DNA from: JBBSEX01 sp038239345
Lineage (GTDB): Bacteria; Acidobacteriota; Terriglobia; Bryobacterales; Bryobacteraceae
Length of the DNA stretch: 13,182 nt
Assembly: GCA_038239345.1 (NCBI GenBank)
Contig: JBBSEX010000062.1
Coordinates: 1 to 13,182, forward strand
Reading direction: 5' to 3'
The notes beneath the pieces were generated by a model. That model made no database searches. It worked only from the letters and a program-made list of their open reading frames with translations, and was not told the origin of the DNA. Position 1 is the stretch's first letter; each line of letters starts with the position of its first letter. The position numbers and the translations under genes were made by a program. Of this stretch, positions 6,454-13,037 are shown piece after piece.

Positions 6454-7701
6454 ATGTACGTTAATGGAACAGCAGGTACGCAGGAGAATTCGGCGCCGCC
6501 TATCGCGACGGCGCCCGGCATGGATGGCACGGTCGATCGCGGTGGCTTCACACCGGCGCGCATTGAGGAGATCAGAATTCAGCTGCTCGATCCGTTCGAT
6601 CCCGGCGAAATCAAGTGGCGGGTGACGGCGACGTCGAGCCAGCAGAGCAAGAATGGCCCGGTGAAGCGCGGTCAATTGGTGGCGTATGCCGACCAACGTG
6701 CCTACACCGATCGGCTCAACGAGGTCTTCGGCGAGTGGGGTTGGACTCGCGCCTACAACGTCCAGGTGGCGCAGAACTTCGAGCGGACGCTCAACAAAGG
6801 AGCCACCGGGCAAAAGCAGAGCGTCATTTGCGCCAAGGTGGTGGTGGTTTCAACGGTGTCAGTGAACGGCCTTGGGTCGCATACTGGCGTTGGAGAGGAA
6901 TGGGCCGACGACGAAAACTCAGCGACCCGAGCCGAAGCCCAGGCCTTCAAGCGCGCCTGTGCATGTTTCGGACTGGGCCGGTACCTATACGATCTCGACA
7001 AGGTCTGGGAGGATTTGGACCAATACAACCGTCCGGTCCGCAATCCCAATTTGCCGGACTGGGCGATTCCCGCCCACGCGAGGCGGCAGCCGCAGCCGCA
7101 ATCCCGTCCGCACTCATCGGCCCCTGCGCAACCGCGCCAGGGATTGATCCAGCAAGAGACGTTGGCCAAAGTGAAGCAGTTGTGCGAGACGGTCGGCTTC
7201 GGCCTGTCGAAGTTCACGCTCCAAAAATACGGCGGCGTGACGGATGCCTCCAAGATCGGATTCGCGAAGCTCACGACGGTGTTCGAAAAGCTGACCGATC
7301 TGTCCCACGGAATCGAGCGGCTCCGAACCGCGTCCGCGAAATTGCCCGAAGGACGGTACGCTGCCATCTGCCAAGAACTGAACTTCGCCAGCGATTCCCT
7401 GGACGACATCCCCGACCGCGACGCACTGTGCGCGCTACTGAAGCGCGTGGAAACGGAAACGGCGACTACGAAAACCGACGCTACCCCGGCACAGACGACC
7501 GGGTCAATCGCGGACTTGCGCGGCAAGTTGCTCCAAGCCGCGCGGAAAGTTGCCGAAAGCGGCCGCTCCGGCTGGTCCGCAAAGTTCGGCGAAGTAATAG
7601 CTCAAGCCACCAATGGCAAGGTAACACTGGAGCAACTGAGGAACCTGACCGACGCGGATTCACCCGTGATCCAGGCGGCTCTTGAGAAACTCTGCATGTA
7701 A
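6454..7701 (+). CDS. Rad52/Rad22-family single-strand annealing protein
   Basis: This is a 415-residue protein with ATG 6454 and AAGGAG at 6441-6446. Residues about 43-182 match the Rad52/Rad22 core: LLDPFDPGEIKWRV, then YADQRAYTDRLNEVFG (78-93) with W96/W97-type aromatics, then a beta region with ICAKVVVVSTVS, then GVGEEW, and the clear hallmark AFKRACACFGLGRYLYDL (164-181). Proteins of this family bind single-stranded DNA and anneal complementary strands, and they are common in phages and mobile elements as recombinases. Residues about 205-225 are a Pro/Gln-rich linker. The C-terminal half (about 230-415) is helical and I do not recognise it; it could bind a partner such as a single-strand binding protein. 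On this element it could repair or circularise transferred single strands. Confidence 0.9.
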   Translation: MYVNGTAGTQENSAPPIATAPGMDGTVDRGGFTPARIEEIRIQLLDPFDPGEIKWRVTATSSQQSKNGPVKRGQLVAYADQRAYTDRLNEVFGEWGWTRAYNVQVAQNFERTLNKGATGQKQSVICAKVVVVSTVSVNGLGSHTGVGEEWADDENSATRAEAQAFKRACACFGLGRYLYDLDKVWEDLDQYNRPVRNPNLPDWAIPAHARRQPQPQSRPHSSAPAQPRQGLIQQETLAKVKQLCETVGFGLSKFTLQKYGGVTDASKIGFAKLTTVFEKLTDLSHGIERLRTASAKLPEGRYAAICQELNFASDSLDDIPDRDALCALLKRVETETATTKTDATPAQTTGSIADLRGKLLQAARKVAESGRSGWSAKFGEVIAQATNGKVTLEQLRNLTDADSPVIQAALEKLCM

Positions 7702-7876
7702 ACGGGAAGCTTTCCAGGAAGCGGCGTCTTCAACGCGTCTATCGTCTGTTGGCGCCGCCGGATCTGTTGATCGAACCTCTTTTGCTAATCAGCGGAATGA
7801 ACAGCCACGATACAGTCAGGTCTGTCAAAATGGAGTCGACTGGGAACATTTCTCCGGGAAGGGTGTCTATACCTAA
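7702..7876. other. 175-base gap between Rad52-like gene and cargo pair
   Basis: I see no gene, no strong hairpin with a T-run and no convincing sigma-70 promoter here. A small open frame across it is a shadow. A G-rich GGGAAGGG at 7856-7863 lies 13 bases before the next ATG, too far for a good ribosome site. The change of gene content at this gap makes it a possible insertion boundary. Confidence 0.35.
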
Positions 7877-8296
7877 ATGCGGAACCAAACTTTGATTCGA
7901 GTGGCTACTGGACTCTTACTGGCTGCCGGTTTGGCTTTCCCGCAAAGCCCCTCGGACGCCCTGATCGAAGCCACAAAGAGCTGGTTGAGAAATGTCAGTA
8001 CCGGTTCCCGCGCCGAATTGAATGCTTCCATGGACGAAAAGTTTCTGGCCACCACGCCAGCGGGTGATGTCTTATCAAAGGAGCGTTTGGTTCCGTCCGA
8101 TCCGAGTCAGCCGGTCCAACAACTGCCGGCGATGGAGTTGGATGCTCCATTGGCCCGCATCTTCGCGGAGACCGGAGTCGTGATGTCGCATCTGAAGTCG
8201 GAGAGTGGCCCCACATTGAATGCCACATTCGTCTTTGTCTCGCGGCAGAACACGTGGAAATTGGCAGCTGTCCATCTATCACCGGCTGGCCGATGA
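7877..8296 (+). CDS. Exported NTF2/SnoaL-like protein
   Basis: This is a 139-residue protein with ATG 7877. Residues 1-23 form a signal peptide (basic start, LLLAAGLA core, FPQ end), so it is exported. The mature part fits the SnoaL/DUF4440 type of NTF2-like fold. An N-terminal helix with ALIEATKSWLRNV is followed by a short strand region with DEKFLATTPAGDVLSKERLV, then ARIFAETGVVMSHL (93-106). The last strands are TFVFVSRQNTWKLAAVHLSP (117-136), as in proteins named nuclear transport factor 2 family. Members are varied; many are small-molecule enzymes or binding domains, and the substrate cannot be told. The stop overlaps the next start (ATGATGA at 8293), so it is translated with the hydrolase downstream. 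The ribosome site is poor, which leaves some doubt about the exact start. Confidence 0.75.
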   Translation: MRNQTLIRVATGLLLAAGLAFPQSPSDALIEATKSWLRNVSTGSRAELNASMDEKFLATTPAGDVLSKERLVPSDPSQPVQQLPAMELDAPLARIFAETGVVMSHLKSESGPTLNATFVFVSRQNTWKLAAVHLSPAGR

Positions 8297-9228
8297 TGTT
8301 TCGTTCCGCCGTTTTGGTTTTTATGACAACGCTAGTGAGCGCGGCCAGTTTACCTGTGACCGGGCCTCACAAGGTTGACCATTCAGCCCTCCGGTGGAAC
8401 GATTCGGTTCGCTCGCGACCGATTTCTGCAGAAGTATGGTATCCGCAGGACCGCTCCTCTGCACCTCTTCCCCTTCTACTTTTCGCCCCTGGGTTCGGGA
8501 ACAAGCCTGTCGACTACATGTCGCAGTTGGAAGACCTTGCCAGCCATGGTTACGTGGTGGTGGGGATTGATCCTGTAACCGATTCCCTGGATTCCTTCGA
8601 GGCGCGTGCAACGCTTTGGGCGGAAGACATCCTCCTCGCGAAGGAACAGGTACTGGCATCTTCGTTTAAGCAAATGATCAACGCCGACCTGATTGGTGCC
8701 TTTGGTCACTCGCTTGGTGGGCGCGCTGCTGCTGCGGCATGTTTGCTCGATCCCGCGATTCGCGCCTGCCTTAACCAAGACGGCGGGAATGACGACGTCC
8801 AGTTGCAGAGACCCTATTGGCCCATCACAGGAAGGAAGTATTCAGGAGCCTTTGCGATGGTGGACTGGTTTGATCCCGGCCTTGACGACGGGGACCTGAG
8901 ATCAATGAATACGACTCTCCAGAAATACGCTGCCGCGCGGCTGGTCCCGTCAACCGCCGCGGTTGATTCCTATCGTGCGGCTCAACGCGGAGGCTATCGG
9001 GTCACGATTCTTACTCCTGGCATGCGGCACACTGCGTTTACTGATAGTCTGTGGGCCAACGCGTCATCGGATTCTCAGCGTGTTCTCTTTGCCGACTATC
9101 TACGTCAAGTTCGTGTCATCACCCAAGCGTTCTTTGACTTCGAGTTTGAGAGAAATCCTCAAGATCCCTTTTGCCGTAACTCCCCTGCGGATCTCCACAC
9201 TCAATGCTTCGCGCCCGCTGTCAAGTAG
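8293..9228 (+). CDS. Exported alpha/beta hydrolase, PAF-acetylhydrolase/dienelactone-hydrolase-like
   Basis: This is a 311-residue protein. ATG 8293 is chosen because it overlaps the previous stop; the frame is open to 8254 but the extension would sit inside the upstream gene. Residues 1-18 form a signal peptide (MFRSAVLVFMTTLVSA). The fold is shown by ISAEVWYP, LLLFAPGFGN (61-70) for the oxyanion strand, GYVVVGIDP, and the nucleophile elbow GHSLGG (138-143) with Ser140. Asp163 and His246 (GMRHTAF) are good candidates for the rest of the triad. The spacing from Ser140 to Asp163 equals that in human plasma PAF acetylhydrolase (Ser273 to Asp296). The reaction is probably hydrolysis of an ester of a small molecule or short-chain lipid outside the cytoplasm; the substrate is unknown. 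The pair with the NTF2-like gene has no link to DNA transfer and is likely cargo. Confidence 0.85.
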   Translation: MMFRSAVLVFMTTLVSAASLPVTGPHKVDHSALRWNDSVRSRPISAEVWYPQDRSSAPLPLLLFAPGFGNKPVDYMSQLEDLASHGYVVVGIDPVTDSLDSFEARATLWAEDILLAKEQVLASSFKQMINADLIGAFGHSLGGRAAAAACLLDPAIRACLNQDGGNDDVQLQRPYWPITGRKYSGAFAMVDWFDPGLDDGDLRSMNTTLQKYAAARLVPSTAAVDSYRAAQRGGYRVTILTPGMRHTAFTDSLWANASSDSQRVLFADYLRQVRVITQAFFDFEFERNPQDPFCRNSPADLHTQCFAPAVK

Positions 9229-9288
9229 TTCTACCGGGCTATTCAAAAACAACTGAAGCATGATCGCCGTTAGCGGGGCCACAGTTTC

Positions 9289-9738
9289 TTACAACCCGAT
9301 TTCTTGATCGTAAGCTGCCAGTTCCGCGAGGACGGCCCGACGCTCAGCATCGGCTCGGCGTTTGTAGGCCATCAGTGCCTCGAAGCGCACACGGCGATGC
9401 GTGCCCACGCGCCGATATTCGATTTTGCCCTCGTCGAGGATCTGGATCAGGGACGGCCGTGAGATGTTTAGCATATCCGCAGCTTCCTGCGTGGTGAGTT
9501 CCGCGTGGACCGGGATCAGCGTCACAGCGTTGCCACGAGCCATCTCTTCCAGGATATGGATCAGCATCCGCACAGCCGACGCTGGAAGCTTTACCGTTCC
9601 CGCCCCGGGATCGTCGAGCATTCGGAGTTGAAGCGGGTCGGCTGTTTGAGGTCGGGCGGCAAGAACCCGGCTGGTCTCTTTCGCGAGGATCGCCTCGGCC
9701 GCAGACGGCAACGTTGGTACGAGTATTCCTTGTGCCAT
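9289..9738 (-). CDS. Excisionase-family helix-turn-helix protein, PIN-antitoxin type
   Basis: This is a 149-residue protein on the minus strand. The start is ATG at 9738 with AGGAG at 9754-9750, 11 bases upstream, slightly long; an in-frame ATG 24 bases further up has no ribosome site. The N-terminal part has the antitoxin-like LPSAAEAILAKETSRVLA (10-27), and residues 49-66 hold VKLPASAVRMLIHILEEM. The excisionase-type helix-turn-helix lies at 81-127: LTTQEAADMLNISRPSL, then GKIEYRRVGTHRRVRFEALMAYK-like residues. This whole architecture is known from antitoxins next to PIN-domain toxins. No PIN gene is seen downstream of it (9288 and below, minus strand), so it appears orphaned. It probably binds DNA, and its divergent intergenic region carries repeats that could be its operator. 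Confidence 0.82.
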   Translation of the reverse strand: MAQGILVPTLPSAAEAILAKETSRVLAARPQTADPLQLRMLDDPGAGTVKLPASAVRMLIHILEEMARGNAVTLIPVHAELTTQEAADMLNISRPSLIQILDEGKIEYRRVGTHRRVRFEALMAYKRRADAERRAVLAELAAYDQEIGL

Positions 9739-9771
9739 TGGTAGTTCCGCTCCTGACCTCATCCTAACATA

Positions 9772-9805
9772 ATCGAAGCAATCGAAATCAGTCGCCGCTA
9801 TCGAA
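9772..9805. promoter_or_regulatory. Phased ATCGAA repeats, possible operator
   Basis: ATCGAA occurs at 9772-9777, 9781-9786 and 9800-9805, with starts 9 and 19 bases apart, near multiples of one helical turn. They lie 34-62 bases upstream of the minus-strand antitoxin-type gene and between divergent genes, so autoregulation by the helix-turn-helix protein is plausible. Confidence 0.4.
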
Positions 9806-9818
9806 AACGTCCTGTCCT

Positions 9819-9824
9819 TATATA
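9819..9824 (+). promoter_or_regulatory. Possible -10 element of the second operon
   Basis: TATATA at 9819-9824 lies 57 bases upstream of ATG 9881 in an otherwise GC-rich region. No clear -35 box stands at 16-18 bases from it, so this is weak. Confidence 0.25.
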
Positions 9825-9880
9825 TGGGTCCCACTCGGGAACCCCATCGTTCCATCAACCCAACCTCAAGGAGAACTGAA

Positions 9881-10237
9881 ATGACTGCGAACCTGTCCGT
9901 AAGCGCGAGCCAAGTGCTCAATACGCGCGATTTGAACCTGCGTCCGGAGCGGGAGGTGACCGAAATCGTCGGCACATTCCTTTCCGTGGCCGAAGCGGTG
10001 GTCGCCCACTGGGTCGAGTATTCGAAGGGGCTGCTGCTGTTCGTGATGGTCCCCGGCGACGCCCGGTCGGGCGAGTTCTATATATATGACCGGAAAAAGG
10101 GCAGCTTCTGGCTGCTGAGTCTGGCCGATAGCGTGTTCGGCGGGTACGCGCTGGCCGACATGCGACAGAAAATGAACGACTTCCGGCTGCTGGACTTTGC
10201 CGAGGACCCCTCCCGCCTGCGTGCGGCAAGGGGCTAG
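9881..10237 (+). CDS. Unrecognised 118-residue protein
   Basis: ATG 9881 follows AAGGAG at 9868-9873 with seven bases between, which decides this start over the open upstream frame to 9824. The protein is soluble and I recognise no family. Its middle part looks like alternating strands: VTEIVGTFLSV, LLLFVMVP, GEFYIYDRKKGSFWLLSL (64-81). It ends with a helical stretch (ADMRQKMNDFRLLDFAED). The size and compact beta pattern could suit a small regulator or an anti-defence protein, but nothing in the sequence decides that. It is the first gene of an operon that continues with a primase, and there are 46 bases before the next start. Confidence 0.75.
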   Translation: MTANLSVSASQVLNTRDLNLRPEREVTEIVGTFLSVAEAVVAHWVEYSKGLLLFVMVPGDARSGEFYIYDRKKGSFWLLSLADSVFGGYALADMRQKMNDFRLLDFAEDPSRLRAARG

Positions 10238-10283
10238 CGGCAACTCGTTTTGCGAATCCGGGAAACGGGTGTAAAGAAGAGCT

Positions 10284-11240
10284 ATGCCGGAAGTCCTGCT
10301 GGCAACGCCGGAGATGGCGACCGAATACGCGCACTGGTTTGTGAACCGGCTTGCGTACACGCGGCAGTCGGATCGGCCGCACCCGGAGTCCGGGCGGCAT
10401 TACTACTTTCGTCCGCGCGCGAACGGCGGCGGAGAGACGGCTTTGGAGTTGGAAGATGTCCGCCGGCATCTGGCGGGGCAGATCACGCTCGGCCTCTATG
10501 CGATCAATCCTGACACGCAACGGGTGAAGTGGATGGGTATCGACGCGGACTACAAGCGGTCGCTCGACGATCTGCTGAAGCTGCAATACGAACTCCAGCA
10601 GCACGGGATTCAGGCGGCGCTCGAACAGAGCCGGCGTGGCGGCCATTTGTGGATTCTTTTTGAAGCGCCTGTGCTAGCGAGACATGCGCGGGTCTACATC
10701 CGGCACGTGGCTGGAAGGCTCGCAGTGCAAGTGAAGGCATCTGGGCCGATGGATGGAATCGAACTGTTTCCGAAGCAAGACCGGATCGAGGCGACTCAGT
10801 TTGGCAATGCGATCCGTGGACCGCTCGGCGTCCACCGCGCGGTGAACCGACGTTATTGGTTTTACGGCGCTCGGCACGACCTCGACGCGCAGATGAACTA
10901 TTTGCGGGAACTTCGTCGAGTTACGGAGGCGCAGCTTACGGGATTGATCTCTGGTCTTGAGGTAGATGAGGTCGCGGGCCCCGTTCCACGCCATCCTGGC
11001 AAGTTTGGTGATGGGTCGCATTTTCAAATCCTCGATCATCTGGACCGCGGCCAACTCCGGCGCGTTGGGCGGAACTGGGTCACACAATGTCCCAGTTGCG
11101 CGGCAGCGGGGCGTGATCGCGGCAAGGATAACCTGGCCATTTCAGTGGACGAGCCATTGAAGTACATCTGCTGGGCTGGCTGCACGAATTTCCAGATCCG
11201 GGCGGCGCTTGGTGCACCTGCTCCCGTGGGTGCATGTTAG
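10284..11240 (+). CDS. TOTE-type archaeo-eukaryotic primase with C-terminal zinc ribbon
   Basis: This is a 318-residue protein with ATG 10284; AAGAAG at 10274-10279 is a modest ribosome site. The catalytic core runs from about 40 to 200. It has YAINPDTQRVKWMGIDADYK, with the metal-binding D87-x-D89, then EQSRRGGHLWILFE (114-127) with the family His121, then GIELFPKQ (158-165), then GNAIRGPLGVH (174-184). These strings match the primase domain described in TOTE conflict systems (archaeo-eukaryotic primase superfamily), which makes primers or short DNA. Residues 264-310 form a zinc ribbon with C269, C272, C296 and C300, resembling the DnaG zinc domain in its surroundings (NWVTQCPSC, then YICWAGCTNFQIRAALG). 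The protein lacks the helicase and nuclease parts of the full TOTE proteins. On this element it could prime replication of transferred single strands. Confidence 0.88.
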   Translation: MPEVLLATPEMATEYAHWFVNRLAYTRQSDRPHPESGRHYYFRPRANGGGETALELEDVRRHLAGQITLGLYAINPDTQRVKWMGIDADYKRSLDDLLKLQYELQQHGIQAALEQSRRGGHLWILFEAPVLARHARVYIRHVAGRLAVQVKASGPMDGIELFPKQDRIEATQFGNAIRGPLGVHRAVNRRYWFYGARHDLDAQMNYLRELRRVTEAQLTGLISGLEVDEVAGPVPRHPGKFGDGSHFQILDHLDRGQLRRVGRNWVTQCPSCAAAGRDRGKDNLAISVDEPLKYICWAGCTNFQIRAALGAPAPVGAC

Positions 11241-11248
11241 GAGAATCG

Positions 11249-11869
11249 ATGTCCAACGAATCCCGATTGGTGCTGCCCAAACCGATGCTGGCGAAACTCG
11301 ATTCGCTCGGCATCTATTGCCAGACGTGGGTCACCGCGGAACGGCAGGAGCGCGCCAAGCGATGGGTTCTACGCGGAGTCGAGAGCGGCGGGAGCGCGAA
11401 GGAATTCGGGCGCTACATATCGTTCTTCGGGACGAACGGCTCACGGCTGGAGTGGCTGCAGAAAGCGGATCGGATCGGCTCGAACGGTGTCCACGCCATT
11501 GTGATCGGCGAAGTCTTGATCAGCGTCGAGATGGCGCGCGTGGATGAGACGTATCAACTATTGATCGCACGGCATCAACTCGGCAAGCCCAAAGCAGAAG
11601 GGAAACGACCGCCCATCGAGTCGACCGTGGTCTTTCGCGCCGTAGACGGACAACTCTCCGAAAAGCTGCGGAAGCAGGGATTGGCTCCGGCGTTCCTGAC
11701 CCGGAGTGGCGAGGTGAAACCTGTGCCCAGCGGATTTCTCGAAGCAGTCAAACTCGTCGCCGGTGGAGTGTCGTGTGCGAATTGCCGGCACGTCCACGGC
11801 CTCATCGACGGCGCGGATAGAGCGAAAGCGAAAGAGCCCGACGAAACGGTTGTCTCGATCGCGTCCTGA
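11249..11869 (+). CDS. Unrecognised protein with a C-terminal Cys/His cluster
   Basis: This is a 206-residue protein. ATG 11249 has AGGAGA at 11239-11244; an in-frame ATG at 11234 overlaps the primase stop and would place the ribosome site inside the coding part. I recognise no family. Residues 10-80 are helical with basic patches (ERQERAKRWVLRG), followed by a beta-like stretch VHAIVIGEVLISVEM (81-95). Near the C-terminus C176, C179, H181 and H183 stand close together (SCANCRHVH), which could bind a metal. The gene follows the primase by eight bases and precedes a small membrane protein, so a part in the same operon and process is likely, but its job is unknown. Confidence 0.75.
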   Translation: MSNESRLVLPKPMLAKLDSLGIYCQTWVTAERQERAKRWVLRGVESGGSAKEFGRYISFFGTNGSRLEWLQKADRIGSNGVHAIVIGEVLISVEMARVDETYQLLIARHQLGKPKAEGKRPPIESTVVFRAVDGQLSEKLRKQGLAPAFLTRSGEVKPVPSGFLEAVKLVAGGVSCANCRHVHGLIDGADRAKAKEPDETVVSIAS

Positions 11870-11884
11870 AGGAGGAGCCAGCCC

Positions 11885-12103
11885 ATGAACGATTTCTTGA
11901 CGAAGCTTTGCATGTTTCTTTTCTTGGCGGCCGCCTTCTCGGGCCGGACCAACGAACTCGGTGTACTGACAGGAGCGCTGACGGGAACCGTGCTGCTATG
12001 GCCGCTTTACCGCAAGCTCATTCCGGCAGCAAAGCGGCGACGAGTCGTCGTTGTCGACGAAGAAGCCGACACAGAAAAGGAACTCGTGGCGGACAGCAAG
12101 TAG
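11885..12103 (+). CDS. Small two-span membrane protein
   Basis: This is a 72-residue protein with ATG 11885 and AAGGAGG at 11869-11875, overlapping the end of the previous gene. Two hydrophobic segments lie at about 5-18 and 25-42. They are followed by a strongly basic step (RKLIPAAKRRR) and an acidic tail (VDEEADTEKE), so both ends probably face the cytosol. I recognise no family. The tail could bind a cytosolic partner. Several other open frames cross it but are Arg-rich shadows. It sits in the primase operon. Confidence 0.7.
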   Translation: MNDFLTKLCMFLFLAAAFSGRTNELGVLTGALTGTVLLWPLYRKLIPAAKRRRVVVVDEEADTEKELVADSK

Positions 12104-12123
12104 ATTCCGCCGGGAGGTGAGCC

Positions 12124-12756
12124 ATGAAGATCGGCACCAAGAGTGTGCTGGGTGGAGCCCATTGCTTCTTCCTGCATCCGTTCTTTGTCGCGTGGGGATG
12201 GACTCGGCTATTCGGTTTCCCGTGGGACCCGCGCCTGTGGGCCGCGTTCGCGCTTCATGACATCGGATACGTGGGTTGCGGAGATATGGATGGTTCAGAG
12301 GGTGAGCAACATGTTTTGCTCGGGGCCCGCATCATGGGCTGGCTCTTCGGGCCGGGGTGGGAGGACGAATGTCTTCGCCACTCCCGCTATTGGTGCCGCC
12401 GCGCAGGCTTGCCGATCAGCCGACTGTGTCTAGCCGACAAGATGGCCTTTGCGCTCACGCCCGCATGGCTTTACTTGCCGATGACCCAATGGACCGGCGA
12501 ACTCGCCGAATATATGGTGCGGTCCCGCGAACGCCAGGCCGGCGATACGGGCTTTACAAGTGAAGAGGACCTGCTTGTCCGGTCCAACTCGCCGCAAGCG
12601 TGGCTGCGTGGCCTTCAAAGTTATACGTTGCGCTGGGTCGAACGGAATCGCGGCGAAGTTGCGCCATGCGGTGAACCCTTCGCGAATCGAGGTCAACATG
12701 TATCTGGAAATGAGGCTGAGGCGTTACGATTGCGCCGATTGCGGCGGTCCGTGTAA
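12124..12756 (+). CDS. HD-like putative metal-dependent hydrolase
   Basis: This is a 210-residue protein with ATG 12124 and GGAGGTGA at 12112-12119. Residues that could bind metal are arranged as in HD-domain proteins: H13 and H18 early, then the HD pair in AFALHDIGYVG (H45-D46), then H63 (GEQHVLLGARIM), then H86 (RHSRYWC), then D105 (LADKMAF). HD proteins are phosphohydrolases of nucleotides or nucleic acids. I cannot name the subfamily, and several hydrophobic Trp-rich runs (FVAWGWTRLFG, MGWLFGPGW) suggest a membrane-near or compact fold. The last 60 residues look poorly structured and share bases with the next gene. The function is inferred from the residue pattern only and could be wrong if the fold differs. 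It lies in the primase operon, 20 bases after a small membrane protein gene. Confidence 0.66.
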   Translation: MKIGTKSVLGGAHCFFLHPFFVAWGWTRLFGFPWDPRLWAAFALHDIGYVGCGDMDGSEGEQHVLLGARIMGWLFGPGWEDECLRHSRYWCRRAGLPISRLCLADKMAFALTPAWLYLPMTQWTGELAEYMVRSRERQAGDTGFTSEEDLLVRSNSPQAWLRGLQSYTLRWVERNRGEVAPCGEPFANRGQHVSGNEAEALRLRRLRRSV

Positions 12757-12895
12757 GAGCACCTCTCCGAACGCATTGCGATGCCGGAACTGCGCCAAAC
12801 TGCGTGAGCGGCGACAAAGCCGCGACTATCAGCAAAAGATGCTGGCACGAAAGCGCGCGGCTCGCAGTCAGACTGAACTGATCACTCACACCTGA
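12698..12895 (+). CDS. Small zinc-ribbon protein
   Basis: This is a 65-residue protein with ATG 12698, preceded by GAGGT at 12688-12693 within the previous gene. The frame is open to 12560, but that extension is Arg-rich and would lie wholly in the other gene. Two Cys pairs, CADC at residues 13-16 and CRNC at 30-33, with another Cys at 20 (GGPCK), form a four-Cys zinc ribbon. Basic helical residues follow (KLRERRQSRDYQQKMLARKRAAR), typical for nucleic-acid binding. The family is not known to me. It overlaps the HD-like gene by 59 bases in another frame and may be translationally coupled. Its stop codon lies within the left arm of a hairpin. Confidence 0.72.
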   Translation: MYLEMRLRRYDCADCGGPCKSTSPNALRCRNCAKLRERRQSRDYQQKMLARKRAARSQTELITHT

Positions 12896-12915
12896 GCGCT
12901 ACCAAAAGGCGCTCA
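12893..12915 (+). terminator. Hairpin at the operon end
   Basis: TGAGCGC at 12893-12899 and GCGCTCA at 12909-12915 are perfect inverted copies around nine bases. The stop codon of the zinc-ribbon gene is inside the left arm. There is no T-run, so termination would be weak or factor-dependent. Confidence 0.4.
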
Positions 12916-12922
12916 TCCATTT

Positions 12923-12948
12923 GCCCCATGGCGTTCTGCCTTTGGGGC
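12923..12948 (+). repeat. Inverted repeat GCCCCA/TGGGGC
   Basis: The arms lie at 12923-12928 and 12943-12948 with 14 bases between. It is the second hairpin in the intergenic region and has no T-run. Confidence 0.35.
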
Positions 12949-12965
12949 TCATATCAACACACAGC

Positions 12966-13012
12966 CGGACCCGCACTCTCAGCGCCATGCGCCCGGGAGA
13001 AGGGTCCGTTTT
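12966..13012 (+). terminator. Nested hairpin followed by TTTT
   Basis: Three stacked helices can form. CGGACCC (12966-12972) pairs with GGGTCCG (13002-13008). TCTC (12977-12980) pairs with GAGA (12997-13000). GCGC (12982-12985) pairs with GCGC (12989-12992) around CAT. TTTT follows at 13009-13012. This fits an intrinsic terminator or a structured leader of the next gene. Confidence 0.5.
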
Positions 13013-13037
13013 CACGTAACGAACAGGAGATACGAAT

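Noticed and set aside
6753..7526. Minus-strand frame of 257 codons antisense to the Rad52-like gene
   Set aside because: Ser/Cys-rich shadow with no motif and no ribosome site.
6615..7685. Second + strand frame of 356 codons inside the Rad52-like gene
   Set aside because: Arg-rich shadow; the Rad52 hallmark lies in the other frame with a clear ribosome site.
9100..9282. Minus-strand 60-codon frame as a possible toxin partner of the antitoxin-type protein
   Set aside because: It shows none of the conserved acidic residues of PIN domains and is antisense to the hydrolase gene's end.
9824..9880. Upstream in-frame extension of the gene at 9881
   Set aside because: AAGGAG at 9868-9873 marks ATG 9881 as start, and the extension lies over the putative promoter.
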